NCBI RefSeq assembly: GCF_019264345.1
Contig: NZ_JAHVAO010000003.1
Location: 186,001-250,000 of the forward strand
Length of the DNA stretch: 64,000 nt
Direction: 5' to 3'
Source of the DNA: Marinobacter arenosus
GTDB lineage: Bacteria; Pseudomonadota; Gammaproteobacteria; Pseudomonadales; Oleiphilaceae
The position numbers were made by a program, and so were the translations under genes. Under the pieces are notes generated by a model that was not told the origin of the DNA, ran no database searches, and saw only the letters and a list, made by a program, of their open reading frames with translations. The first letter of the stretch is position 1. Every line of letters begins with the position of its first letter. This document shows positions 19,511 to 27,638 of the stretch, one piece after another.

Positions 19511-20156
19511 TACCCCAGCCACCGACTCCACCACCGTCTACGTGGTAGATGACGACGCCGGCATGCTGGAATCCACCCAGTGGCTGCTGGAATCCGTAGG
19601 CCTTCAAGTGGCGGCCTACTCTGACGGCCGCAAATTCCTGGATGCGATCAGCGCTGAAAACGCAGGTTGCGTGGTCCTGGATGTCCGCATGCCTGGACTG
19701 GGGGGGTTGAACGTTCAGGAGGAATTGCAGAAACGGGGATTGGCGCTACCCATCATTTTCGTGTCCGGCCACGCCGATGTGCCGATTGTGGTCCGAGCCT
19801 TCAAATCCGGCGCGTTCGACTTTATCGAGAAGCCATTCAACGAACAACTTCTGCTCGACAGCGTTCAGCAGGCCTTGCAGGAACATCGTCAAACCAGCCA
19901 CCGGCAACAGGGCGACGAATCCACCGACAGCCTGCTGGCCACCCTCACCCGCCGGGAGCGGGACGTGTTCCTGCCGCTGGCCCAGGGCTACACCAGCCGC
20001 GAAATCGCCCAGCAGCTCGATGTGGGCGTGAAAACCATCGACCTGTACCGCGCCCGGGTCATGAAACGCCTTGGCGCCGAGCGATTGCCCGACGTCACCG
20101 GCATCGCGATCGCGGCCGGCCTCATCGACCCGCTGGACTTGCGGGCCGAAGCCTAG
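19503..20156 (+). CDS. FixJ-family response regulator (receiver + LuxR HTH)
   Basis: 217 aa. The receiver domain has the acidic pair VYVVDDDAGMLES, phospho-acceptor Asp in CVVLDVRMPGLGG, Ser/Thr in IIFVSGHADVP and Lys in FIEKPFNEQ. The C-terminal GerE/LuxR HTH is LTRRERDVFLPLAQGYTSREIAQQLDVGVKTIDLYRARVMKRL. It overlaps the kinase gene and ends at a stop that overlaps the convergent MocR stop. It should activate transcription when phosphorylated; the likely targets are the divergent acyl-CoA synthetase and its own operon, which is inference from gene order. Confidence 0.93.
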   Translation: MTDTPATDSTTVYVVDDDAGMLESTQWLLESVGLQVAAYSDGRKFLDAISAENAGCVVLDVRMPGLGGLNVQEELQKRGLALPIIFVSGHADVPIVVRAFKSGAFDFIEKPFNEQLLLDSVQQALQEHRQTSHRQQGDESTDSLLATLTRRERDVFLPLAQGYTSREIAQQLDVGVKTIDLYRARVMKRLGAERLPDVTGIAIAAGLIDPLDLRAEA

Positions 20157-21568
20157 CCAGCCAACTCCTGTTCGGCGTGGGCCAGTGCCCCCAAACGGGC
20201 CACAGCCTGCTCGATGCGCTCAGTCCAGGGGTTGGCGCTGTTCAGGCGCAGGCAGTTGTCGTACTTGTTGGTGGTTGAAAACATCAACCCCGGTGACACA
20301 TTGATGTTCTCCGCCCGTGCTTTCTGGTAGATCTCGGTCCCTGAAATGCCATCCGGTAGCTGGACCCACAGAACAAAGCCGCCTTGGGGCCGGCTGACGG
20401 CGGTGCCGACCGGGAACGATCGGGTGATCGCCGCCCGCATCCGCTCCGAGGATTCCCGGTAATGCTGGCGCGCCGAGCGCAGGTACCGATCGTAACTGCC
20501 CTGCTCCAGGAAGTGGGCCACCGCCAACTGCGGAATGGAAGAGGTGGCCAGGTTCACGAAGTACTTGTGCTGCCGGGCCATGGCCATGTGACGACCGGGC
20601 ACCATCCAGCCCAGCCGAAGCCCCGGCGAGATGGTCTTCGAGAAGGAACTGCAGTAAATCACGTTATCCGCGCGATCGAAGGCCTTGGCGGGCCTGGGCC
20701 GCTCTCCGGAGTGGTACAGGTCGCCGTAGATGTCGTCCTCGATCAGGGGCACCGATGCCGCGGCCAACATGGACACCAGCTGTTTCTTGCGCTCGTCCGG
20801 CATTCTCGCGCCCATGGGGTTGCTGTGGTTGGTGACCACCACACACGCCTTGAGCGGCCATTGGTCAAGCGCCAGCTGCAGACCTTCGAGGCTCATGCCA
20901 TCAGACGGATGGGTGGGGATCTCGATGACCCGCAGTCCCACCACTTCCAAGGCCTGAAGGATTCCCGGAAACGATGGCGTCTCGACGGCCACAATGTCGC
21001 CCGGCTGGGTCACCGCCCGAAGCGCCAGGATGATCGCTTCCTGGGCGCCGTTGGTCGCCAGCACATCGTCCGGCGTGATGGGCACACCCAGGGCGGCCAT
21101 GCGCTGGGCAATCTGACGCCGGAAGGACTCCTTGCCCGGAAACGCATAGTCCAGGGTCTCCAGCCCCCGACGCGCCGCCCACAGAGTGCTTTGCTGAATC
21201 TGACGGAGAGGCAGGAAGTCCGGGTGCGGGATCGCCGTGGCCAGTGGCACCATGCGCTTCTGCTCGTCCACGCACAGGTCGAGGGTCATTTCCCGGGCCG
21301 TCACCGGTACCGGTCTGGCGCGATGTTTCTGCATGACCGGCTCGGGGGCATCCCGGGCGGGCAGGCGCACGAAATAGCCGCTGCGCTCACGGGCATCCAG
21401 GTAGCCTCGTCCTTCCAGGGTCTGGTGAGCCTGCAACACGGTGGAGATGCTTACCCCGAATTGCCGGCTCAGCACCCGCACTCCGGGCAGGCGATCACCG
21501 TCCCGATAGACACCATCCCGGATCAGCGCCTGCAACTGGTCTGCCACCTGATTGTATAGAACGCCCAT
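20153..21568 (-). CDS. MocR-type transcriptional regulator (GntR wHTH fused to PLP aminotransferase fold)
   Basis: About 471 aa from the ATG at 21568, preceded by GGAGGTGG; the frame has 12 further open codons. The N-terminal GntR-type winged helix (about 1-75; LYNQVADQLQALIRDGVYRDGDRLPGVRVLSRQFGVSISTVLQAHQTLEG) is joined by a linker to an aminotransferase class I fold with the PLP lysine in SSFSKTISPGLRLGW and the aspartate/tyrosine motif near EDDIYGDLYHSG. MocR proteins sense amino compounds or PLP. It is divergent from phzF; the gap contains repeated GTACAG motifs. Its stop codon overlaps that of the response regulator. Confidence 0.93.
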   Translation of the reverse strand: MGVLYNQVADQLQALIRDGVYRDGDRLPGVRVLSRQFGVSISTVLQAHQTLEGRGYLDARERSGYFVRLPARDAPEPVMQKHRARPVPVTAREMTLDLCVDEQKRMVPLATAIPHPDFLPLRQIQQSTLWAARRGLETLDYAFPGKESFRRQIAQRMAALGVPITPDDVLATNGAQEAIILALRAVTQPGDIVAVETPSFPGILQALEVVGLRVIEIPTHPSDGMSLEGLQLALDQWPLKACVVVTNHSNPMGARMPDERKKQLVSMLAAASVPLIEDDIYGDLYHSGERPRPAKAFDRADNVIYCSSFSKTISPGLRLGWMVPGRHMAMARQHKYFVNLATSSIPQLAVAHFLEQGSYDRYLRSARQHYRESSERMRAAITRSFPVGTAVSRPQGGFVLWVQLPDGISGTEIYQKARAENINVSPGLMFSTTNKYDNCLRLNSANPWTERIEQAVARLGALAHAEQELAG

Positions 21569-21631
21569 GTCAGCCACCTCCCTCTTCAAGGCTCCTGCAC
21601 CCATTGCACCAGATTCGGAACCGAACGGATC

Positions 21632-21690
21632 GGTACAGTTCGGCGGAAATATAACCAGTACAGTTTACTATCAAGCACCTCTGTACCGGT
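21632..21690. promoter_or_regulatory. GTACAG repeat cluster between MocR gene and phzF (candidate MocR operators)
   Basis: GGTACAGTT (21632-21640) and AGTACAGTT (21657-21665) are direct repeats 25 bp apart, and CTGTACCGGT (21681-21690) is an inverted third copy. Known MocR regulators (GabR, PdxR) bind direct repeats with an additional inverted site between divergent genes, so the arrangement fits the protein encoded next door. Confidence 0.6.
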
Positions 21691-21802
21691 TCAAAATAAG
21701 ATTATCTGAATCTGTTATGAGTGTCCGCCCTACCACACAATGGCCTCATGAATCGACGCCGTAATGGCGTTATGCTGATGCCACTCGACGGGAGACCAGA
21801 CA

Positions 21803-22606
21803 ATGACCCATTCCATCTACCAGGTAGACGCCTTCACCGACCGCATCTTTGGTGGGAACCCGGCCGCGGTGATGCCGCTTGAGCAGTGGCTGCCGGATGA
21901 GACGCTGCTGGCACTGGCCAACGAGAACAATCTGTCGGAAACCGCCTTTCTGGTCCCCTTGCCGGACAACGAGAAGGTCGATTTTCACATCCGCTGGTTT
22001 ACCCCGGGTGTCGAGGTACCGCTCTGTGGCCATGCCACCCTGGCCAGTGCCTGGGTGCTGTTCAACAAACTGGGCTGGACCGGCGAGACTGTTCGCTTTC
22101 AATCCAAAAGCGGCATCCTGAGTGTTCGCCAGGATGACGGGGGCTGGCTGGTTCTGGATTTTCCAAACCTCGCGTTTGAGCAGCAGGATACCCCGCAACT
22201 GGTGAGAGAGGCCCTCCCCGAAGCGCCGGAAACGGCCTTCTTCGTACCCAACGACACGAACTACATGGTGGTCCTCGGCAGCGAAGCTGCGGTGCGGGCG
22301 GCGCAACCGGATCTACGCAAGCTCAAGATGCTGGGCAACCAGGGCCTGATCGTGACGGCCAGGGGCGACACGTGCGACTTCGTCAGCCGCTACTTTGCCC
22401 CGGGCGCCGGCATTGACGAGGACCCGGTGACCGGCTCCATCCACAGCGTGCTGGTGCCCTACTGGGCCGAGGTTCTGGGCAAGACCCGACTGAATGCCCG
22501 TCAGGTTTCAACGCGGGGCGGCGTCCTTCGCTGCGAACTGCAGGGCGAACGTGTTGCCATCGCCGGCCAGGCGGCCTTTTTCATGGAAGGCTCCATTCAG
22601 CTGTAG
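21803..22606 (+). CDS. PhzF-family isomerase/epimerase-like protein
   Basis: 267 aa with the two-fold diaminopimelate-epimerase-like PhzF architecture. The motifs IYQVDAFTDRIFGGNPAAV at the N-terminus, NLSETAFL with the catalytic Glu, RWFTPGVEVPLCGHATLASAWVL, and the second-half RYFAPGAGIDEDPVTGSIHSVLVPYW are all conserved. PhzF itself isomerises trans-2,3-dihydro-3-hydroxyanthranilate in phenazine synthesis; most homologues, including this isolated one, have unknown substrates, and no phenazine genes are nearby. Divergence from a MocR regulator suggests an amino-acid-related substrate. Confidence 0.92.
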   Translation: MTHSIYQVDAFTDRIFGGNPAAVMPLEQWLPDETLLALANENNLSETAFLVPLPDNEKVDFHIRWFTPGVEVPLCGHATLASAWVLFNKLGWTGETVRFQSKSGILSVRQDDGGWLVLDFPNLAFEQQDTPQLVREALPEAPETAFFVPNDTNYMVVLGSEAAVRAAQPDLRKLKMLGNQGLIVTARGDTCDFVSRYFAPGAGIDEDPVTGSIHSVLVPYWAEVLGKTRLNARQVSTRGGVLRCELQGERVAIAGQAAFFMEGSIQL

Positions 22607-22706
22607 CCCGGCAGCGGCAATTACACTATGGCAATGTCAAACGGTGAGAGATTTGGCGCCAACCGGAGTATAAAGCCCAATACATCCGGTAAAAGGAGCC
22701 TGAACC

Positions 22707-23762
22707 ATGACAGCGACCAAAGCATTCGCGGCACAATCTCCCACCTCCGGCATGGCCCCGCACGACATCACGAGGCGGTCGTTGCGCAAGGACGATGTTG
22801 CCATTGAGATCGACTACTGTGGCGTCTGCCATACCGACATCCATTTCGCCGAGAACGACTGGGGCGTCACCCAGTACCCGGTTGTTCCCGGCCATGAAAT
22901 CGTCGGACGCGTCTCGGCCGTCGGCCCCGGCGTCAAGAACTATCGGGAAGGTGACATCGTCGGCGTAGGCTGCATGGTCGATTCCTGCCGTACCTGCTCT
23001 GCCTGTGAAGCCGGCCTGGAACAGTACTGCAGCGAAGGCATGACCGGCACCTACAACGGCGAGGACCGTTACGACCACTCCATCACCTTCGGCGGCTACT
23101 CCGAACGGGTGGTGGTCAGTGAACGATTCGTGGTCCGGATCCCGGACAAGCTGGACATCCAGAAGGCAGCGCCGCTGCTGTGCGCGGGCATCACCACCTA
23201 CTCGCCCTTGCGCCACTACGGCGTCAAAGCGGGACATAAGGTCGGCGTGATCGGCATGGGCGGTCTTGGTCACATGGGCGTGAAGTTTGCCAAGGCGCTG
23301 GGCGCCGAAGTCACCATCTTCACCCGCTCGGAAAGCAAGGTCGCCGAGGCCAAGAAACAGGGTGCCGACCATGTGGTGATTTCCACCGACGAAGATCAGA
23401 TGGCGGAAGTCGCGGAGACTTTCGACTTCATGCTCGACACCGTCCCGGTCCAACACGACCTGAACCCTTACCTGAACTGCCTGACCTACGATGGCACCCA
23501 CATCATCGTCGGGTTGCTGGAGCCCATCGAGCCGGCACTGGAGGCGGGCGCGCTGGTGTTCAAGCGTCGGGTTCTGGCCGGTTCACTCATCGGCGGCATG
23601 CCGGAGACCCAGGAAGTCCTGGATTTCTGCGCCGAGCACGACATCAGTTGCGATGTCGAGATGCTGGACATTCACAACATCAACGACGCCTACGAACGGA
23701 TGAAAAAGGGCGACGTGAAATACCGGTTCGTGATTGATATGGCAACACTGAAAAACAGCTAG
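22707..23762 (+). CDS. Zinc-dependent NAD(P)H alcohol dehydrogenase (YahK/cinnamyl-alcohol type)
   Basis: 351 aa medium-chain dehydrogenase. Catalytic zinc ligands are in DYCGVCHTDIHFAE and VPGHEIVGRV, structural zinc Cys4 in CRTCSACEAGLEQYC, and the Rossmann loop is VIGMGGLGHMGVKFAKALGA. The spacing and the EYGGY-type segment (ITFGGYSERVVV) fit the cinnamyl-alcohol/aldehyde reductase subgroup such as E. coli YahK, which reduces diverse aldehydes with NADPH. Cofactor preference is inferred. It has its own 100-bp upstream region with a good Shine-Dalgarno AAAAGGAGCC. Confidence 0.93.
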   Translation: MTATKAFAAQSPTSGMAPHDITRRSLRKDDVAIEIDYCGVCHTDIHFAENDWGVTQYPVVPGHEIVGRVSAVGPGVKNYREGDIVGVGCMVDSCRTCSACEAGLEQYCSEGMTGTYNGEDRYDHSITFGGYSERVVVSERFVVRIPDKLDIQKAAPLLCAGITTYSPLRHYGVKAGHKVGVIGMGGLGHMGVKFAKALGAEVTIFTRSESKVAEAKKQGADHVVISTDEDQMAEVAETFDFMLDTVPVQHDLNPYLNCLTYDGTHIIVGLLEPIEPALEAGALVFKRRVLAGSLIGGMPETQEVLDFCAEHDISCDVEMLDIHNINDAYERMKKGDVKYRFVIDMATLKNS

Positions 23763-23808
23763 TGGCATCGCGTATAATGCCCGCACATTTCTCAGTGTGT
23801 GGGTACTC

Positions 23809-24990
23809 ATGAGTTCCGACTACGACGTAATCATCATTGGCGCGGGGGCCGCTGGCCTGATGTGCGCGGCCACGGCAGGATACCGTGGCCGCAAGGTGCT
23901 GGTGATTGACCACGCCAACAAGCCGGGCAAGAAGATTCTGATGTCCGGTGGTGGTCGCTGCAATTTCACCAACCTGAACAGCACGCCCGCCAACTTTCTG
24001 TCCGATAATCCTCATTACTGCATTTCGGCGCTCAAACGCTATACCCCCCAGGACTTCCTTGAGCTGGTGGAACGCCATGGCGTCGCGCATGAGGAAAAGG
24101 CGGCGGGGCAACTGTTCTGCAAAGACAGCGCAAAGGACATCCTGAACGTCCTGCTTACCGAGTGCGAATGGGCCGGCGCTGAAATCCGGTTAAAAACCTC
24201 CGTATCCGGGGTACAGGGCACCGATACCGGTTACAATCTGGCCACCAGCGCCGGCTCGCTGACCTGCGAGTCCCTGGTCATTGCCAGTGGCGGGCTATCC
24301 ATTCCCACCATGGGCGCCACCGGCTTCGGCTATGACATCGCCAGACAGTTCGGGCTCACCCTCCTGCCCACACGGGCCGGCCTTGTGCCGTTTACCCTGC
24401 ACCCGGACCTGAAGGAACAGCTTGGGCCCCTGTCCGGCGTCAGTTGCCCGGTCGACGTCTCGTGCCGGGACCAGCATTTCCGTGAACCCATGCTCGTCAC
24501 CCACCGCGGCCTGAGTGGCCCCTCAATGCTGCAGATTTCCAGTTACTGGCACCCCGGTGACAAACTGACGGTAGACCTGTTGCCCGCCAACCGGATTCAC
24601 GAAGACCTCCTTTCCCTGAGGAAAAACAAGCCTCAGTCCACCGTCGGCCACTACCTCGGACAGCATTTGCCCAAACGGTTTGCCCAGGCTTACAACGACA
24701 TGCACGGCTGGACAGGCCCCCTGCAGGGCTATAAGAACAGCGACCTGGAACAGGTAGCGGAAGCGCTCGGCCAATGGCACATCAAGCCCGCCGGAACTGA
24801 GGGCTACCGAACGGCGGAGGTGACCCTGGGTGGCGTGGATACTCGACAGCTGTCCTCAAAGACCATGGCCGTACTCGAACGCCCCAATCTCTATTTTATC
24901 GGTGAAGTGGTGGACGTGACCGGGCACCTTGGCGGCCACAACTTCCAGTGGGCGTGGGCCTCGGGTGTGGCCGCGGGCAACGTTGCCTGA
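23809..24990 (+). CDS. HI0933/YhiN-family FAD-dependent flavoprotein
   Basis: 393 aa, starting at the ATG at 23809 (MSSDYDVIIIGAGAAG). The dinucleotide-binding GxGxxG and the family motif KPGKKILMSGGGRCNFTN are both present, with the characteristic C-terminal GEVVDVTGHLGGHNFQWAWASGVAAG that closes the FAD site. Members are called predicted flavoproteins (YhiN, HI0933); the substrate is unknown. It stands alone 46 bp after the alcohol dehydrogenase on the same strand and may be co-transcribed. Confidence 0.92.
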   Translation: MSSDYDVIIIGAGAAGLMCAATAGYRGRKVLVIDHANKPGKKILMSGGGRCNFTNLNSTPANFLSDNPHYCISALKRYTPQDFLELVERHGVAHEEKAAGQLFCKDSAKDILNVLLTECEWAGAEIRLKTSVSGVQGTDTGYNLATSAGSLTCESLVIASGGLSIPTMGATGFGYDIARQFGLTLLPTRAGLVPFTLHPDLKEQLGPLSGVSCPVDVSCRDQHFREPMLVTHRGLSGPSMLQISSYWHPGDKLTVDLLPANRIHEDLLSLRKNKPQSTVGHYLGQHLPKRFAQAYNDMHGWTGPLQGYKNSDLEQVAEALGQWHIKPAGTEGYRTAEVTLGGVDTRQLSSKTMAVLERPNLYFIGEVVDVTGHLGGHNFQWAWASGVAAGNVA

Positions 24991-25099
24991 AGGTGTTCGG
25001 GTACCTTTGGTGGGTGAGACCCATGATTACTGCACACTTACTCCTGCTTGAATCTCGATGCGCTGGCAGCCTTATGAAACGAACACTGTTGGAGTCTTT

Positions 25100-25825
25100 A
25101 TGCTACCAAGCTTGACTGACGGTTACCGGCTTGCGCCCCGAGCCAGCCGTCTCTTCTGGATATTCCTGACACTCGGGTTGCTTGGCTTAAGCACCGATGT
25201 TCTGGCTCATGCTGTTGCCCAGGGCGACAAGGGCTACATTCAGGAAATTTCCGGAGTGAACCTCATCGCGTTCATCTACCTCGGTGCCAAACACATGGTT
25301 ACCGGCTATGACCACCTGCTGTTCTTGCTGGGTGTGATTTTCTTCCTTTACCGCATGCAGCACATTGCTGTCTATGTGAGCCTGTTTGCCCTGGGGCACT
25401 CCACCACGATGTTGCTGGGCGTGTACTTCAACGTCGGGATCAATAGCTACATCATTGACGCCATCATTGGCCTCTCCGTGGTCTATAAAGCCCTGGACAA
25501 CCTCGGAGCCTATCAGCGCTGGTTTGGCTTTCAACCCAACACCAAAGCCGCCACTCTCGTCTTCGGGTTCTTCCACGGCTTTGGCCTGTCCACAAAGATC
25601 ATCGAGTACGACATCTCCCCGGATGGACTCATCCCCAACCTCCTCGCCTTCAACGTGGGCGTTGAGATCGGGCAGCTTATTGCTCTGGCGATGATCCTGA
25701 TTGTCATGAGCTTCTGGCGGAAAACCGATGGTTTTTTCCGCCACGCCTACACCGCCAACGTAGCCATGATGAGTGCAGGGTTCCTGCTCATTGGCTACCA
25801 GCTCACCGGCTATTTTGTCGCTTAA
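25100..25825 (+). CDS. HupE/UreJ-2-like integral membrane protein
   Basis: About 241 aa from the ATG at 25100 with GGAG six bases upstream. A hydrophobic N-terminal segment (LFWIFLTLGLLGLSTDVLAHA) is followed by about six to seven membrane helices with the family motifs GAKHMVTGYDHLLFLLGVI, LFALGHSTTMLLG and GFFHGFGLSTKI; conserved His and Asp residues suggest metal handling. HupE proteins are associated with nickel for hydrogenase or urease, but no such genes are here. It is 15 bp upstream of a membrane-anchored partner, so a two-gene operon is likely. Confidence 0.88.
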   Translation: MLPSLTDGYRLAPRASRLFWIFLTLGLLGLSTDVLAHAVAQGDKGYIQEISGVNLIAFIYLGAKHMVTGYDHLLFLLGVIFFLYRMQHIAVYVSLFALGHSTTMLLGVYFNVGINSYIIDAIIGLSVVYKALDNLGAYQRWFGFQPNTKAATLVFGFFHGFGLSTKIIEYDISPDGLIPNLLAFNVGVEIGQLIALAMILIVMSFWRKTDGFFRHAYTANVAMMSAGFLLIGYQLTGYFVA

Positions 25826-25840
25826 TTCTGGAGATGTCTG

Positions 25841-26515
25841 ATGTACAACACTGATATGCCGAGCCGTGAAGAATTGCCCAGCACCGGCAAACTGATTCGC
25901 TCAACGATCATAGCTGTCATCGTGGCGCTGGTGCTTCTGGTTACTGTGGTTATGCCTGCGGAGTACGCCCTGGACCCGACCGGCGCCGGCCGACTGCTGG
26001 GACTGACTGAGATGGGTGAAATCAAAGAACAGCTTGCCGACGAAGCCGCGGCTGACGAGACCGCCCAGATGGTTACCGTGAAGTCCTCGCCCGACCAGGA
26101 GGCACCCGAAGTTACCGAGTCCGTCCCCGAGACAGTGAGCACCCCTGAGCCTGAACCTGCACCCGTTGAGGAAGCACCTGCCGCAGAACCCGCCCAACCA
26201 CAATGGCAGGATGAAGTACGCGTGGTTCTCACACCAGGTGAAGGTACCGAATTCAAGCTGACCATGGACCAAGGTGCTGTCGCACGTTTTTCCTGGGTTT
26301 CCGAGGGCGGCCCCATCAACTACGACACCCACGGCAATGGCGGTGGCCAGTCCATCTCGTACGAGAAGGGGCGAGGCGTGCCACAAGATGAAGGTGAGCT
26401 GGAAGCGGCTTTCACCGGAAAGCATGGCTGGTTCTTCCGAAACCGGAATGACAACGACATCACGCTCGTGCTTCGTACCGGTGGTGATTACGGTCAACTG
26501 CAAAAGGTTCTGTAA
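25841..26515 (+). CDS. Membrane-anchor protein partnered with HupE-like protein
   Basis: 224 aa. One transmembrane helix (about residues 22-42; STIIAVIVALVLLVTVVMPAEYAL) follows a short cytoplasmic N-terminus. An acidic Pro/Glu/Ala-rich linker (about 85-120) leads to a C-terminal periplasmic domain with FSWVSEGGPINYDTHGNGGGQSISYEKG and HGWFFRNRNDNDITLVLRTGG. The same type of protein, annotated as transmembrane anchor protein, is commonly found beside HupE/UreJ-like genes, as here. The His/Asp/Asn-rich C-terminal domain may bind a metal; this is inference. A GGAG motif precedes the start. Confidence 0.8.
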   Translation: MYNTDMPSREELPSTGKLIRSTIIAVIVALVLLVTVVMPAEYALDPTGAGRLLGLTEMGEIKEQLADEAAADETAQMVTVKSSPDQEAPEVTESVPETVSTPEPEPAPVEEAPAAEPAQPQWQDEVRVVLTPGEGTEFKLTMDQGAVARFSWVSEGGPINYDTHGNGGGQSISYEKGRGVPQDEGELEAAFTGKHGWFFRNRNDNDITLVLRTGGDYGQLQKVL

Positions 26516-26572
26516 CGGGATTGACGCACTGATCAAAATCCCCACGCACCGAGTTCATCGGGTGTTGAAAAC

Positions 26573-26593
26573 GGTGCGGCTTGAAGCCGCACC
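26573..26593 (+). terminator. Likely terminator hairpin of the HupE operon
   Basis: The inverted repeat GGTGCGGCTT / AAGCCGCACC, 58 bp after the stop, is followed by TTGTCTG. The stem is GC-rich but the T-run is short, so the call is moderate. Confidence 0.6.
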
Positions 26594-26643
26594 TTGTCTG
26601 AAAAGGGCCCGCTGGTCTAACGGCTGCTCGGGGTAATGAGAGC

Positions 26644-27609
26644 CTATGGCCGATACCGAAGTGCCCGGAGCATCCCCTGCCCGTCGATCAACAGGATTCG
26701 CTGGCGCGCCACCTCGCTCGCGAACTCCGCGCTGACCTCGTCACCGTCGTCCAGATTTGTGCGCGCATCTGACAGAGCCCGATCCAGGTTTGCCAGCGCT
26801 TGTGCCCGGTTATCCGCCAGCGAGAGGTTATCCAGCAAGATCAGCCAGGGGGTCGATTGGGCGGGATCGCCCTGTTCGATCCGCTCACGGTAGATGGGAT
26901 GCTCTTCCCCTGAAACCAGGGCGTAGTCGTAGAGCATTTCCGCCGCCGAAAACATGAGGTCCGGCTCACACGGGCCTTCGAGGTACCGTTCCATCGCCTG
27001 CACCAGATGTTGGTCCATCTGCTGTGCACCGCGGCGGCCATAACTGTCGGCGATCATCTCGGGCATGGTGCACAGGAAGTAATTGCCCGCGTAATAAGCG
27101 CTGGTCTCGCCATCGACGGCGGTGAAAGGCCGTTCTGGCAGGTGGGAGCGTTCGAGAAACAGGGGGTACAGCCGGGCGGCCAGCTCGTAGAGCTGTTCCG
27201 CTTCTGACAGGTTGGCATCACCGGCAACCACCGTTTCGACGGTGTCTGACAGCCGGTTGAAAAAGTCGCCCCACAGCCTGTACTCGTGAGCGGTGGCCGG
27301 TCCTGACTGGATCAGCGTCAGAAAATCCTGACCAACGGTGCGCAGTTTTTCGGACCAGCGGACAAAGTCGTCTTCGTCTGCTGGTAAGGCCTGGCCGTTC
27401 AGTTCGGACAGCGCCCGATCGATCCGATCCAAGTGATTTGAGTAGGCCGGATCAACCGCTTGCTTGTCCGTCTCCGCCCGGCCCGAAGGGACCTGTGGTT
27501 GAGGTGGTGAAATGGATTGGCAGCCGGCCAATGCCAGGACCAGAATCAACATGACAATGGCCGGGCATCGCCGGCTCAGACCATTGAGTAAGGTAGCCAA
27601 TCCGCGCAC
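26644..27609 (-). CDS. Putative lipoprotein of unknown function (321 aa)
   Basis: The N-terminus has a hydrophobic core and lipobox IVMLILVLALAGCQ, with the cysteine at about residue 29, typical of an outer-membrane-directed lipoprotein. The rest is helical with TPR-like or tetrad spacing (LYELAARLYPLFLERSHLPE, EMLYDYALVSGEEHPIYRERIEQG) and no catalytic motif I recognise. The first codon of the open frame is GTG at 27609; a TTG three codons later has AGGAG at better spacing. It is on the same strand as the universal stress gene upstream (29-bp gap) and may be co-transcribed. Confidence 0.75.
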   Translation of the reverse strand: MRGLATLLNGLSRRCPAIVMLILVLALAGCQSISPPQPQVPSGRAETDKQAVDPAYSNHLDRIDRALSELNGQALPADEDDFVRWSEKLRTVGQDFLTLIQSGPATAHEYRLWGDFFNRLSDTVETVVAGDANLSEAEQLYELAARLYPLFLERSHLPERPFTAVDGETSAYYAGNYFLCTMPEMIADSYGRRGAQQMDQHLVQAMERYLEGPCEPDLMFSAAEMLYDYALVSGEEHPIYRERIEQGDPAQSTPWLILLDNLSLADNRAQALANLDRALSDARTNLDDGDEVSAEFASEVARQRILLIDGQGMLRALRYRP

Positions 27610-27638
27610 TCCTGAACCCGTTCCGTCACAGATCCTGA

